From NCBI GenBank assembly GCA_900546625.1, contig URDU01000009.1:1-64000 (forward strand): DNA of 64,000 nt, written 5' to 3'. Position 1 is the stretch's first letter. Every line of letters begins with the position of its first letter. A program made the position numbers and the translations under genes. Positions 8,179 through 17,916 of this stretch are shown here, in pieces. The stretch is from an uncultured Lachnobacterium sp. Lineage in GTDB: Bacteria > Bacillota > Clostridia > Lachnospirales > Lachnospiraceae. The notes under the pieces were generated by a model. That model was given only the letters and a program-made list of their open reading frames with translations. It searched no databases and had not been told where the DNA came from.

Positions 8179-8961
8179 CTAGATGATATGTTTCTCTTTG
8201 AATTTCTCCATGAGATAGTTTACTGACTCTGTTGGATCAAGGTTAACCTTTTCTCCAGCTCCCTTAGGTACCTTGTCAGATGCCTTAGCAATCTTTGTAG
8301 GTGATCCCTTAAGTCCAAGATCTGAATCGTCAACATCCTTAAGGTCAGCTCTGCCCCAAACAGTTACTTCTTTGTCAAATGCATCGAAGATTCCGCCCGG
8401 TGTCATATATCTAGGCTCGTTTAACTCTGAAAGAGCTGTGATAAGACAAGGCATCTTAGCCTTAACTACGTGATATCTGTCCTCGTACTGACGCTTAACG
8501 ACTACAGAATCTCCCTCAACCTTGATATCCTCTGCGTATGAGATTACAGGAAGTCCAAGATGAACTGCAATCTGTGGTCCAACCTGTGCTGTATCTCCAT
8601 CGATAGCCTGACGGCCAGTGATGATCAAATCATAATCGAGATTTCTTAATGCACCTGCAATTGTAGTAGATGTAGCCCATGTATCAGCTCCACCAAGTAC
8701 TCTGTCTGTTACTAAAACTGCATCATCAGCGCCCATAGCCATTGCCTCACGAAGGATTGCATCAGCCTTTGGAAGTCCCATTGTAAGAACTGTAACCTTT
8801 GCGCCTGTCTCGTCTTTGATTCTAAGTGCTGCCTCAAGACCAGCCTTGTCATCTGGATTCATGATTGCAAGCATTGAAGCTCTATCAAGTGTTCCGTCAG
8901 GATTGAATTTTACTCCACCCTTTGTATCAGGAACCTGTTTAATACATACTACGATATTCAT
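8179..8961 (-). CDS. etfB: Electron transfer flavoprotein beta subunit
   Basis: A 260-aa adenine-nucleotide-binding partner of EtfA. It begins MNIVVCIKQVPDT, the usual start of the family, and contains the conserved AMGADDAVLVTDR segment (about 95) and the ITGRQAIDGDTAQVGP loop (about 120) that characterises bifurcating Etf proteins of the butyrate pathway. AAGGAG lies 10 nt before the ATG. It lies between bcd and etfA, as in most clostridial butyryl-CoA synthesis clusters, so the complex subunits are made from one transcript. Confidence 0.93.
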   Translation of the reverse strand: MNIVVCIKQVPDTKGGVKFNPDGTLDRASMLAIMNPDDKAGLEAALRIKDETGAKVTVLTMGLPKADAILREAMAMGADDAVLVTDRVLGGADTWATSTTIAGALRNLDYDLIITGRQAIDGDTAQVGPQIAVHLGLPVISYAEDIKVEGDSVVVKRQYEDRYHVVKAKMPCLITALSELNEPRYMTPGGIFDAFDKEVTVWGRADLKDVDDSDLGLKGSPTKIAKASDKVPKGAGEKVNLDPTESVNYLMEKFKEKHII

Positions 8962-9018
8962 GTATTTGTTCTCCTTTATTTATTCTAAGTAGCTCTACAG
9001 TTATGATAGCTCTCTTAA

Positions 9019-10188
9019 CTATCTGAGTAATGAGCCTGAAATAACCATACGCTGAACCTCTGAAGTTCCCTCGTAGATCTCTGTAATCTTAGCATCACGC
9101 ATCATACGCTCTACATCGTACTCACGGATATATCCGTATCCACCGAATAACTGAACGCACTCTGTTGTAACAGCCATAGCTGTCTCTGCTGCGAATAATT
9201 TAGCCTTTGCTGCATCTACTGAGTAAGAAACCTTAGGATTCTTAGCAAACTCTGCCTTCTTCATAGCTGCTGCGTATACAAGATACTTAGCTGCATCGAT
9301 ACGTGTAGCCATATCTGCAAGCTTGAACTGTGTATTCTGCTGCTGTGCGATTGAACGGCCGAACTGCTTTCTTTCCTTTGTGTACTCGATAGTTCTGTCT
9401 AATGCGCCCTCTGCAATACCAAGTGCCTGAGCAGCGATTCCGATACGTCCACCATCAAGTGTGTGCATAGCGATTGGGAAACCTCTTCCCTCTTTGCCAA
9501 GTAATGCATCCTTTGGAATACGAGCATCCTCGAAGATAAGCTCATATGTAGATGATCCGCGGATACCCATCTTCTTCTCTTTTGTTCCGAATGAGAATCC
9601 AGGTGTTCCCTTGTCTACGATGAATGCAGAGAAGTTCTTCTTCTTGCGTCCACGCTTGTCCTCTGTGATGCTTGTGATTGCGATGATGATGTAAACATCA
9701 GCAACCTTACCGTTTGTGATGAAACACTTAGATCCGTTAAGAACCCACTCGTCTCCGTCTAAAACGGCCTTTGTCTGACATCCCTGTGCATCTGTACCTG
9801 CGCCCGGCTCAGTAAGACCGAAAGCACCGATCTTCTTGCCTGAAGCAAGGTCAGGAACGTATTTTTTCTTCTGCTCCTCTGTACCGAATGTCATGATTGG
9901 ATCGATACAAAGTGATGTATGAGCAGATACGATAACGCCTGTTGTACCACAAACCTTTGATAATTCTTCTACACACATAACGTATGTAAGTGGATCACAG
10001 CCCTGTCCGCCGTACTCCTTTGGTACAGGAATGCCCATGAATCCATATTTTCCCATCTTTGCAACTGTCTCTGCTGGGAATACCTCTGTCTCGTCAGTCT
10101 CCTGTGCAAGAGGCTTAACTTCTGTCTCTGCGAACTGTTTGAAAAGGTCGCGAGCCATCTCATGTTTCTGATCTAAAGTGAAATCCAT
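9019..10188 (-). CDS. bcd: Butyryl-CoA dehydrogenase
   Basis: A 389-aa acyl-CoA dehydrogenase that reduces crotonyl-CoA to butyryl-CoA together with EtfAB. Family signatures are visible: GAFGLTEPGAGTDAQG near residue 125, GGYGYIREYDVERMMRDAK near 345, and the catalytic glutamate in IYEGTSEVQ near residue 368. Length is typical. It is preceded by hbd (30-nt gap, good AAGGAG site) and followed by etfB, which separates it from fatty-acid-degrading paralogues and supports the butyrate role. Confidence 0.93.
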   Translation of the reverse strand: MDFTLDQKHEMARDLFKQFAETEVKPLAQETDETEVFPAETVAKMGKYGFMGIPVPKEYGGQGCDPLTYVMCVEELSKVCGTTGVIVSAHTSLCIDPIMTFGTEEQKKKYVPDLASGKKIGAFGLTEPGAGTDAQGCQTKAVLDGDEWVLNGSKCFITNGKVADVYIIIAITSITEDKRGRKKKNFSAFIVDKGTPGFSFGTKEKKMGIRGSSTYELIFEDARIPKDALLGKEGRGFPIAMHTLDGGRIGIAAQALGIAEGALDRTIEYTKERKQFGRSIAQQQNTQFKLADMATRIDAAKYLVYAAAMKKAEFAKNPKVSYSVDAAKAKLFAAETAMAVTTECVQLFGGYGYIREYDVERMMRDAKITEIYEGTSEVQRMVISGSLLR

Positions 10189-10224
10189 GATTTATTCTCC
10201 TTGAATTTTATATTTTGTTTTAAT

Positions 10225-11097
10225 TTACATTGCGTCTACAGGTGTCTTTGTGCGGTCTGCGTTGTAAACGTAGAATCCCTTGCCGCTCTTGCATCCAAGG
10301 TTTCCGCCTCTTACCATCTTGCGAAGGAGTGGGCATGCACGATACTTGCTGTCACCTGTCTCATTGTAAAGAACGTCCATGATTGCAAGACAGATATCAA
10401 GTCCGATGAAATCTCCAAGCTCTAATGGTCCCATTGGATGGTTAGCACCAAGCTTCATAGCTGCATCGATTCCGGCGATATCTGAAACGCCCTCCATCTT
10501 TATGAAAGCAGCCTCGTTGATCATTGGGATAAGGATACGGTTTACTACGAAACCAGCAGCCTCATTAACCTGTACAGGTGTCTTTCCGATCTCCTCTGAA
10601 ATCTTCTTGATAGCATCAACTGTCTCAACAGGTGTGTTTACACCTGCGATAACCTCTACTAACTTCATACGGTCAGCAGGGTTGAAGAAGTGCATACCGA
10701 TTAATGGACGTGTAAGTCCGTTTCCAATCTCTGTGATTGAAAGTGATGATGTATTTGAAGCGAAAATACACTCTGGCTTAGCAATCTTGTCTAACTCAGC
10801 GAATGTAGTTTTCTTAACCTGCATATCCTCGAAAGCAGCCTCAACGATGAGGTCACAATCCTTGCAGAGATCTTCTTTTAAACCAGGAGTGATGCTTGCA
10901 AGAATGCTGTCAACCTTCTCCTGTGTCATTTTTTCTTTTGCTACAAGTCTTGCATATCCTTTTGCAATCTTGTCTTTTCCGCCTTCAGCCCACTCCTGCT
11001 TGATATCGCAGAGTGCTACCTCGTATCCGTCTACCTGTGCGAATGCTTTTGCGATTCCCTGGCCCATTGTACCAGCACCGATAACTCCAACCTTCAT
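10225..11097 (-). CDS. hbd: 3-hydroxybutyryl-CoA dehydrogenase
   Basis: A 290-aa enzyme that reduces acetoacetyl-CoA to 3-hydroxybutyryl-CoA. The N-terminal NAD(H)-binding loop is GVIGAGTMGQGIAKAF, the catalytic region has MHFFNPADRMKLVEVI (about 137) and the C-terminal domain ends with GFYVYN. A longer frame from 11130 exists, but AGGAGG lies 8 nt before the ATG at 11097 (MKVGVIGAG), so that start is chosen. The gene is separated from thl by 156 nt that contain a hairpin but no gene; the crotonase gene often found beside hbd is missing. Confidence 0.93.
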   Translation of the reverse strand: MKVGVIGAGTMGQGIAKAFAQVDGYEVALCDIKQEWAEGGKDKIAKGYARLVAKEKMTQEKVDSILASITPGLKEDLCKDCDLIVEAAFEDMQVKKTTFAELDKIAKPECIFASNTSSLSITEIGNGLTRPLIGMHFFNPADRMKLVEVIAGVNTPVETVDAIKKISEEIGKTPVQVNEAAGFVVNRILIPMINEAAFIKMEGVSDIAGIDAAMKLGANHPMGPLELGDFIGLDICLAIMDVLYNETGDSKYRACPLLRKMVRGGNLGCKSGKGFYVYNADRTKTPVDAM

Positions 11098-11208
11098 TTT
11101 AATTCCTCCTAAAAATATATTATGGTACAAAGGCTTTAAGTGCTAAACCTCTGTAGCATAACTTAATCATATATATAAACTGATGTGAATAAACTAATTC
11201 ACACTACA

Positions 11209-11230
11209 AGGGGATGCGCCTGCATCCCCT
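11209..11230. other. Hairpin between thl and hbd
   Basis: The perfect 9-bp GC-rich arms AGGGGATGC and GCATCCCCT enclose a 4-nt loop. There is no good T tract on either side, so it is more likely an RNA processing or stability element within the operon, or a weak terminator, than a full terminator. Confidence 0.5.
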
Positions 11231-11253
11231 CATATATCTATTGGCAAAGAAAA

Positions 11254-12438
11254 TTAGTACTTCTCAACGATAGTAGAACATCCCATTCCACCACCGATAC
11301 AAAGTGTTGCAAGACCTCTGTTAGATCCTCTCTTCTGCATCTCATGTAATAATGTAACAAGGATACGGCAGCCTGAAGCTCCAACAGGATGTCCGAGTGC
11401 GATAGCACCACCGTTAACATTTACCTTGCTCATATCGAAACCAAGATCTCTTGCTACAGCGATTGACTGTGCAGCAAATGCCTCGTTTGCCTCGATAAGA
11501 TCGAAATCATCAATTGTAAGACCGGTCTTTGCAAGAACCTTCTTTGTAGAAGCTACAGGTCCAACACCCATGATCTCAGGCTCAACTCCGCCAAGTGCTC
11601 CTGCTACCCATGTAGCTAATGGCTTAACGCCGAGCTCCTTAGCCTTCTCTTCGCTCATTACAACTACTGCTGCAGCACCATCATTGATACCTGATGCGTT
11701 ACCTGCTGTAACAAGTCCGCCCTCTTTACCAGAGCAGCAACGAAGCTTAGAAAGAGACTCTGCTGTTGTTCCGGCACGAGGTCCCTCGTCCTTTGTGAAC
11801 TCAACGATTTCTTTCTTAACCTTAACAGGTACAGGAACGATCTCATCATCGAACTTGCCTGCTGCGATAGCTGCCTCACACTTCTGCTGTGAGTTTGCTG
11901 AGAACTCATCAAGCTCTTCACGAGTGATGCCGTATTTATCACATACATTCTCAGCTGTGATCATCATATGATAGTGGTTGAATGCATCTGTAAGAGCATC
12001 GTTAACCATTGTATCGATGATTGTTGCATTGTTCATTCTGTATCCGAAACGTGCCTTTGTCATAGCGTAAGGAGCCATTGACATGTTCTCCATACCACCG
12101 GCAACAACGATATCAGCCTCACCGGCCTTGATCATTGTAGCAGCGTCGTTTACACACTTAAGACCTGATCCACAAACAACGTTGATTGTGATAGCCGGAA
12201 CCTCGATTGGAAGTCCTGCCTTGATAGAAGCCTGACGAGCTACGTTCTGTCCCTGAGCTGCCTGGATAACACAACCCATCTTAACCTCGTCAACCATCTC
12301 AGGAGCAACACCTGCACGGTTTAAAGCCTCCTTGATTACGATTGCACCTAAATCTGCGGCTGGAGTATTGCTTAATGCTCCGCCCATTTTGCCGATTGCT
12401 GTACGGCAAGCACTTGCGATTACAACTTTCTTTGCCAT
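11254..12438 (-). CDS. thl: Acetyl-CoA acetyltransferase (thiolase)
   Basis: A 394-aa biosynthetic thiolase that condenses two acetyl-CoA to acetoacetyl-CoA, the first step of butyrate formation. The acyl-accepting cysteine is in [11 protein letters not shown] (about residue 88); the C-terminal signatures are [19 protein letters not shown] (about 345) and [13 protein letters not shown] (about 380), carrying the His and Cys of the active site. First gene of the cluster, with AAGGAG upstream and a promoter at 12497-12525. Confidence 0.94.
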   Translation of the reverse strand: MAKKVVIASACRTAIGKMGGALSNTPAADLGAIVIKEALNRAGVAPEMVDEVKMGCVIQAAQGQNVARQASIKAGLPIEVPAITINVVCGSGLKCVNDAATMIKAGEADIVVAGGMENMSMAPYAMTKARFGYRMNNATIIDTMVNDALTDAFNHYHMMITAENVCDKYGITREELDEFSANSQQKCEAAIAAGKFDDEIVPVPVKVKKEIVEFTKDEGPRAGTTAESLSKLRCCSGKEGGLVTAGNASGINDGAAAVVVMSEEKAKELGVKPLATWVAGALGGVEPEIMGVGPVASTKKVLAKTGLTIDDFDLIEANEAFAAQSIAVARDLGFDMSKVNVNGGAIALGHPVGASGCRILVTLLHEMQKRGSNRGLATLCIGGGMGCSTIVEKY

Positions 12439-12496
12439 TATATTATCTCCTTTAAATTGTATTGCACATCCGTGCTGTTAATTTTTTAACAAAGTC

Positions 12497-12525
12497 ATTA
12501 TACTACAAATTCATGTAAAAATCAA
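12497..12525 (-). promoter_or_regulatory. Promoter of the butyrate operon
   Basis: Minus strand: TTGATT (12520-12525), 17-nt spacer, TATAAT (12497-12502). It is the only good promoter in the 324-nt gap between carB and thl. Confidence 0.7.
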
Positions 12526-12696
12526 TTGGTTTTGTTAATAATTTGTCAAAATTCTATTAAAATTTGCATATTTTTTGCGTCCATTACTTATACTATTCCG
12601 TCAGATTAACAAAAGACAATACTATTATAACTTATTGCTCACATGCCGCACGAAACCTAATCTTTTCATCAATATTTTTCATATCTGCAATTTCTA

Positions 12697-12740
12697 TAAA
12701 AAATCCCCGGGCAGCACATCCGATATGCTGTCCGGGGAAT
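12697..12740 (-). terminator. Terminator of carAB
   Basis: A GC-rich inverted repeat (CCCCGGgCAGCA with TGCTGTCCGGGG) followed on the minus strand by a T-rich tract, 23 nt after the carB stop. The rest of the gap up to thl holds only the thl promoter; I see no gene in it. Confidence 0.8.
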
Positions 12741-12762
12741 AAAATATATATTCTATATACTT

Positions 12763-15700
12763 TTAAATATTCTTAACTGTTGCAATGTCAACCGGTGTCT
12801 TCTTGTCAGAAGCAGTCTCTAATGCATGTGCAAGTGCATTGGCTGTATCCATGGCTGTGATACAGTAAACACCTGTCTCGATTGCATTTCTTCTGATAAG
12901 GAAGCCGTCTCTTGTCTTATCTCCGTTACCTTGTGTAGGTGTATCGATTACGAGGTCTATCTTGTGTCCTAGGATAAGATCCATGACGTTTGGAGACTCC
13001 TGTGATATCTTGTTTACGCGAAGAGCATTTACTCCGTGCTCCTGTAAGTACTTTGCAGTGCTTCTTGTAGCGTAAATCTTGTAGCCAAGCTTCTCAAAAC
13101 GCTTTGCAATGCCTACTGCCTCAGGCTTGTCGGCATCCTTTACAGTCATAATCATCTGCTTATACTTAGGAAGCTCGACTCCCGCACCCTCAAATGCCTT
13201 GTAAAGCGCACCGTTGAAGGTCTTGTCTATTCCAAGACACTCTCCTGTTGACTTCATCTCAGGTCCGAGTGAAATCTCAGCGCCACGCAGCTTCTCGAAT
13301 GAGAATACCGGCATCTTGATTGCAATGTAATCGGCTGTAGGAGCAAGTCCAGGTGTGTAGCCCATACCCTTTATAGTCTCGCCCATGATGATTCTTGCTG
13401 CGAGGTCAACGATCGGGATTCCTGTAACCTTGCTGATATATGGCACTGTTCTTGAAGAACGTGGGTTTACCTCGATTACGTAGATATTGTCATCCATATC
13501 GATAAACTGGATATTAATCATACCTACAACATGCAGTGCCTGTGCAAGTCTCTTTGTATAATCAACCAGAGTCTCTTTTGCTTTCTCTGAGATAGTATGT
13601 GCAGGGTAAACTGAGATAGAGTCTCCTGAGTGTACTCCTGTACGCTCGATGTGCTCCATGATACCAGGAATCAGGATGTCTGTTCCGTCACAGATTGCAT
13701 CGACCTCAATTTCCTTACCCATAAGGTACTTATCTACAAGGATTGGATGATCCTGTGTGATTGTATTGATGATGCCGATAAACTCTTCGATTTCATCATC
13801 ATTCCATGCAATCTTCATACCCTGTCCACCAAGTACATATGAAGGACGGACAAGTACAGGGTAGCCAATCTCGTTTGCTACCTTCTTTGCCTCCTCGGCT
13901 GTAAATACTGTACCACCTGCTGCTCTCGGGATACCTGTCTTCTGAAGGATCTCGTCGAAAAGCTCTCTGTCCTCGGCTGCGTCTACATCCTCTGCCTTTG
14001 TTCCAAGTATCTTGACACCCATCTTCATAAGTGCCTCTGTGAGCTTGATGGCTGTCTGTCCACCGAACTGCACTACAGCTCCGTCAGGCTTTTCAATATT
14101 TACGATGCTCTCAACATCCTCTGCTGTGAGTGGCTCAAAATATAGCTTGTCAGCAATATCAAAGTCAGTTGAAACTGTCTCAGGGTTGTTGTTTACGATG
14201 ATTGTCTCCCAGCCTTCCTTGGCAAATGCCCATGTACAGTGAACTGAGCAGTAATCGAACTCGACACCCTGTCCGATACGGATAGGTCCTGAACCAAGTA
14301 CGAGCACCTTTTTCTGTGGATTTGTCTCTGCCGCCTCATTCTCGCTGCCGAACACTGAGTAGTAGTAAGGTGTCTCTGCCGCAAACTCTGCCGCACAGGT
14401 ATCAACCATCTTGTAGGCTGCCACGATGCCGTTGTCATAACGCATCTGCTTGATATCAGCCTCATCAATATCTGTAAGCTGTGAGATAACATTGTCAGGG
14501 AACTCGATACGCTTTGCCTCTTTTAACAGTTCAACTGTAAGCTCCTCTGTCTTTAAACGGTTCTCCATCTCAACAAGGATTGCGATTTTATCGATAAACC
14601 AGAGATCTATCTTTGTAATCTCGTGGATATGCTCGTATTTAACTCCACGGCGGAGTGCCTCTGCAATAACCCAGATACGTCTGTCATCAACAACTGCAAG
14701 CTGTTTCTCAAGCTCATCATCTGTAAGACCTGTAAAGTCATATGACATAAGTGAGTCAACATGCTGCTCGAGAGATCTGATAGCCTTCATAAGGGCACCC
14801 TCGAAGTTGTTGCAGATACTCATTACCTCTCCGGTAGCCTTCATCTGAGTGGTGAGTGTACGCTTTGCTGTGAGGAACTTGTCAAACGGAAGTCTTGGGA
14901 TCTTGACTACACAGTAATCAAGCATTGGCTCAAAGCTTGCGTAGGTCTTCTGTGTGATAGCATTCTTAATCTCATCGAGGTGATAGCCGAGCGCAATCTT
15001 GGCTGTAACCTTGGCGATAGGATATCCTGTGGCCTTTGATGCGAGTGCTGACGAACGTGAAACTCGTGGGTTTACCTCGATAACACAGTACTCGAATGAG
15101 TCAGGATTGAGAGCGTACTGTACGTTACAGCCTCCTGTAATCTGAAGCTCGTTGATGATATTGAGAGCTGATGTACGAAGCATCTGGTACTCTTTATCTC
15201 CGAGTGTCTGTGAAGGTGCAACTACGATTGAATCTCCTGTATGCACACCGACAGGGTCGATATTTTCCATATTACATACGGTGATGCAGTTGCCGTTGGC
15301 ATCACGCATTACCTCGTACTCGATTTCCTTCCAGCCCGCGATACATCTCTCTACGAGAACCTCTCCGACACGTGACAGACGAAGTCCGTTTGAAAGTATG
15401 TCGATAAGCTCCTGCTCATCGTGAGCGATTCCACCGCCGGAGCCGCCGAGTGTGAATGCAGGACGAAGAACTACAGGGTAACCAATCTTGTTGGTAAATG
15501 CGATACCGTCCTCTATATTCTTTACAACCTGTGAAGCCGCGATTGGCTCACCGATTTTCTCCATAGTATCCTTGAAGGCCTGACGGTCCTCAGCCTTGAA
15601 GATTGTCTCTGCTGTTGTTCCGATAAGCTTTACTCCCTGCTCGTCAAGGAAGCCGCACTCAGCGAGCTCCATGCCGAGGTTGAGTCCTGCCTGTCCACCG

Positions 15701-15969
15701 AGTGTAGGAAGGATGCTGTCCGGCTTTTCTTTTATGATAATCTCTTTTAATGACTCAAGTGTAAGTGGCTCGATATATACCTGATCCGCAATCTGCTTAT
15801 CAGTCATGATAGTTGCAGGGTTTGAGTTTACCAGACATACCTCAACGCCCTCCTCTTTTAAGGAACGGCAGGCCTGTGTTCCTGCGTAGTCAAACTCTGC
15901 GGCCTGTCCGATTACGATTGGACCGGAACCGATAACTAATACTTTTTTGATATCATTATTTCTTGGCAT
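12763..15969 (-). CDS. carB: Carbamoyl-phosphate synthase large subunit
   Basis: A 1068-aa enzyme that makes carbamoyl phosphate from bicarbonate, ATP and ammonia delivered by CarA, for pyrimidine and arginine synthesis. The two homologous halves are visible: KVLVIGSGPIVIGQAAEFDY at the N terminus and KVLVLGSGPIRIGQGVEFDY near residue 555, each followed by an ATP-grasp domain with a glycine-rich ATP loop (RPAFTLGGSGGG, RPSYVLGGQGM). The last 130 residues form the MGS-like allosteric domain. Full length for the family. Its ATG overlaps the carA stop by one base (TAATG), which indicates translational coupling. Confidence 0.96.
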   Translation of the reverse strand: MPRNNDIKKVLVIGSGPIVIGQAAEFDYAGTQACRSLKEEGVEVCLVNSNPATIMTDKQIADQVYIEPLTLESLKEIIIKEKPDSILPTLGGQAGLNLGMELAECGFLDEQGVKLIGTTAETIFKAEDRQAFKDTMEKIGEPIAASQVVKNIEDGIAFTNKIGYPVVLRPAFTLGGSGGGIAHDEQELIDILSNGLRLSRVGEVLVERCIAGWKEIEYEVMRDANGNCITVCNMENIDPVGVHTGDSIVVAPSQTLGDKEYQMLRTSALNIINELQITGGCNVQYALNPDSFEYCVIEVNPRVSRSSALASKATGYPIAKVTAKIALGYHLDEIKNAITQKTYASFEPMLDYCVVKIPRLPFDKFLTAKRTLTTQMKATGEVMSICNNFEGALMKAIRSLEQHVDSLMSYDFTGLTDDELEKQLAVVDDRRIWVIAEALRRGVKYEHIHEITKIDLWFIDKIAILVEMENRLKTEELTVELLKEAKRIEFPDNVISQLTDIDEADIKQMRYDNGIVAAYKMVDTCAAEFAAETPYYYSVFGSENEAAETNPQKKVLVLGSGPIRIGQGVEFDYCSVHCTWAFAKEGWETIIVNNNPETVSTDFDIADKLYFEPLTAEDVESIVNIEKPDGAVVQFGGQTAIKLTEALMKMGVKILGTKAEDVDAAEDRELFDEILQKTGIPRAAGGTVFTAEEAKKVANEIGYPVLVRPSYVLGGQGMKIAWNDDEIEEFIGIINTITQDHPILVDKYLMGKEIEVDAICDGTDILIPGIMEHIERTGVHSGDSISVYPAHTISEKAKETLVDYTKRLAQALHVVGMINIQFIDMDDNIYVIEVNPRSSRTVPYISKVTGIPIVDLAARIIMGETIKGMGYTPGLAPTADYIAIKMPVFSFEKLRGAEISLGPEMKSTGECLGIDKTFNGALYKAFEGAGVELPKYKQMIMTVKDADKPEAVGIAKRFEKLGYKIYATRSTAKYLQEHGVNALRVNKISQESPNVMDLILGHKIDLVIDTPTQGNGDKTRDGFLIRRNAIETGVYCITAMDTANALAHALETASDKKTPVDIATVKNI

Positions 15970-17039
15970 TACTGGTTACCTCCCATCATGTTAATAAAGC
16001 GGTCAAAAAGATATGCTGAATCCTGTGGTCCAGGGCATGCCTCCGGATGGAACTGAACTGTGAAGATATTCTTGTTCACATACTTAAGTCCCTCATTGGT
16101 GCCGTCGTTTACATTTACAAATGCAGGCTCAGCCACCTTCGGATCAAGCTTATCTGTGTCAACCACATATCCATGGTTCTGGGAAGAAATATAAACACGG
16201 CCTGTTGCAAGATCCTTAACAGGATGGTTTCCACCTCTGTGTCCGTACTTCATCTTGTGGGTATCTGCGCCTGTTGCAAGTGCCATGAGCTGATGTCCGA
16301 GGCAGATTGCAAAAATCGGCACATTGCTGTCATAAAGCTTCTTTATTTCCTTTATAATCTCTACACACTCCTTTGGATCTCCAGGTCCGTTTGAGAGCAT
16401 GATTCCGTCAGGATTGTCACCAAGTATCTCTTCAGCGGTTGTGTGTGCAGGGTAAATTGTAACTTCACAGCCTCTTTCGTTGAGTGATTTGGCGATGTTG
16501 TTCTTGGCACCGAAATCCATGAGGGCAACCCTCTTTCCAGAGCCCTTTAATACCTTTTTCTCAGTGCATGTGACCTTGTCAACCACATTGCCTGTAGTGT
16601 AAGCCTTGAGCTTTGGAATAATCTCATCGAGATTGTAATTCTCATTTGTGGTAATCATTCCGTTCATAGTACCCTTTTCCCTGAGAATCTTGGTGAGCGC
16701 ACGTGTATCAATACCTGCCACTCCCGGAATATCGTTTTTCTCGAGGAAATCCTGTATGGTACCCTCGCAGCGGAAATTGCTTGGCATACGCGACAGTTCT
16801 CTTACTATATATCCGTCCGGCCATGGTCTTTGTGATTCCATATCCGGTGTGATTCCATAATTTCCGATAAGTGGATAAGTCATTACAACAGCCTGTCCTG
16901 CATAGGAAGGATCTGTAAGTACCTCCAGATATCCTGTCATTGATGTGTTAAATACTATCTCACTAATGACTTCCCTTGTTGAACCAATGCTGGTTCCGGT
17001 AAATACATTACCATCTTCAAGAATTAAAAATGCTTTCAT
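15969..17039 (-). CDS. carA: Carbamoyl-phosphate synthase small subunit
   Basis: A 356-aa glutamine amidotransferase that hydrolyses glutamine and channels ammonia to CarB. The N-terminal domain has MTGYLEVLTDPSYAGQ; the class I GATase domain carries the catalytic cysteine in IFAICLGHQLMALATG (about residue 245) and the histidine in TVQFHPEACPGP (about 330). The frame extends upstream to 17093, but the conserved start is MKAFLILEDGNVF at 17039. The 5' region contains a terminator-like hairpin (17112-17140) that may form part of a leader. Confidence 0.94.
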   Translation of the reverse strand: MKAFLILEDGNVFTGTSIGSTREVISEIVFNTSMTGYLEVLTDPSYAGQAVVMTYPLIGNYGITPDMESQRPWPDGYIVRELSRMPSNFRCEGTIQDFLEKNDIPGVAGIDTRALTKILREKGTMNGMITTNENYNLDEIIPKLKAYTTGNVVDKVTCTEKKVLKGSGKRVALMDFGAKNNIAKSLNERGCEVTIYPAHTTAEEILGDNPDGIMLSNGPGDPKECVEIIKEIKKLYDSNVPIFAICLGHQLMALATGADTHKMKYGHRGGNHPVKDLATGRVYISSQNHGYVVDTDKLDPKVAEPAFVNVNDGTNEGLKYVNKNIFTVQFHPEACPGPQDSAYLFDRFINMMGGNQ

Positions 17040-17111
17040 CTTTACCCTGCCCTTTCGTGTTATACTTTGTAACCATAAGCTTCTTAGCTGCAACTAACCT
17101 TACGTCTGCGC

Positions 17112-17140
17112 AAAAAAAAAGAGGGCGTCTCTTTTTTCTT
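17112..17140 (-). terminator. Terminator-like hairpin in the carA leader
   Basis: On the minus strand AAAAAAGAG and CTCTTTTTT pair around a 5-nt loop and are followed by a long T run, about 70 nt before carA. Being upstream of the gene, it could be the terminator of the preceding acetyltransferase gene or an attenuator of carAB; I cannot separate these. Confidence 0.45.
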
Positions 17141-17319
17141 ATAAAGTGTAATTGCATAGTATATCTGCTTAAATTGTAAAAAGTGTATCATAATACAGCC
17201 GATTTTTCAACTGTTTTTTATTACATAAATATGCATAAATATTTATACAAAATTAGTTACTGTTCACACCGGTGTGTGACCGGCAACGATTACAGCGCAT
17301 TCAAGGCTCCTTAACGTAT

Positions 17320-17916
17320 TTACGGAGTAAGCCCCGCGCATACCGCATATATCACGCCTGAGAAAAATACAAGGCATGTGAAACCAACGGAAATTGCAAT
17401 AAAAGTCCTGTCAGATATACGGCGCGGTGTATACTCCACCTGATATATGCTTTTTGCTGTCATAGGAACATACATATCGCTTTGTCCATTGCAAAAGCCT
17501 CCCTGATATGTGCTCTTAAAGCCGACACGCCTGAAGTAGTCTGCCGTGTATGCAGGCATTGCATTTACCGACACCTGCATGAGCTTAAGCTGCATGCGCG
17601 CATATATTCTTGCTCTCACCAGAAGCTTTTTGCCTGCGCCGCGCCTTAGGTACTGCGGATGCACGTACAGCATGGTGATATGTCCCTCGTTTGTCATGCC
17701 ACACACTCCGCACAGCACATTGCTCTCAAACGCACCAAATACTACTAAAGCACCGTTCCTTTCCTCCTCTGTCAGCCTGTCTGCATCCATATATTCATCA
17801 AAATAACGATGACAGTCCGGTGTCCGGAAGCAGCCTCTGATTGCGATATTGTAGATACCTACCGCAAAGGCACATGCCCCTTTTATCTCCTCATTTGTAA
17901 GTTTTCTTATTTTCAT
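17320..17916 (-). CDS. GNAT acetyltransferase with C-terminal membrane anchor
   Basis: A 198-aa protein. Residues 1-150 are a GNAT fold with the acetyl-CoA pyrophosphate-binding loop in MLYVHPQYLRRGAGKKLL (about 82-99) and the NAMPAYTADYFRRVGF segment of the last core strand and helix. Residues about 172-195 (FIAISVGFTCLVFFSGVIYAV) form a single hydrophobic span at the extreme C terminus, so the enzyme should be tail-anchored with the catalytic domain in the cytoplasm. The substrate is unknown. The ATG overlaps the recD2 stop by one base (TGATG), so the genes are coupled, although no functional link is obvious. Confidence 0.75.
   Translation of the reverse strand: MKIRKLTNEEIKGACAFAVGIYNIAIRGCFRTPDCHRYFDEYMDADRLTEEERNGALVVFGAFESNVLCGVCGMTNEGHITMLYVHPQYLRRGAGKKLLVRARIYARMQLKLMQVSVNAMPAYTADYFRRVGFKSTYQGGFCNGQSDMYVPMTAKSIYQVEYTPRRISDRTFIAISVGFTCLVFFSGVIYAVCAGLTP

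Noticed and set aside
10379..11146. 255-codon plus-strand frame opposite hbd
   Set aside because: Shadow of hbd; no start signal and no recognisable domain.
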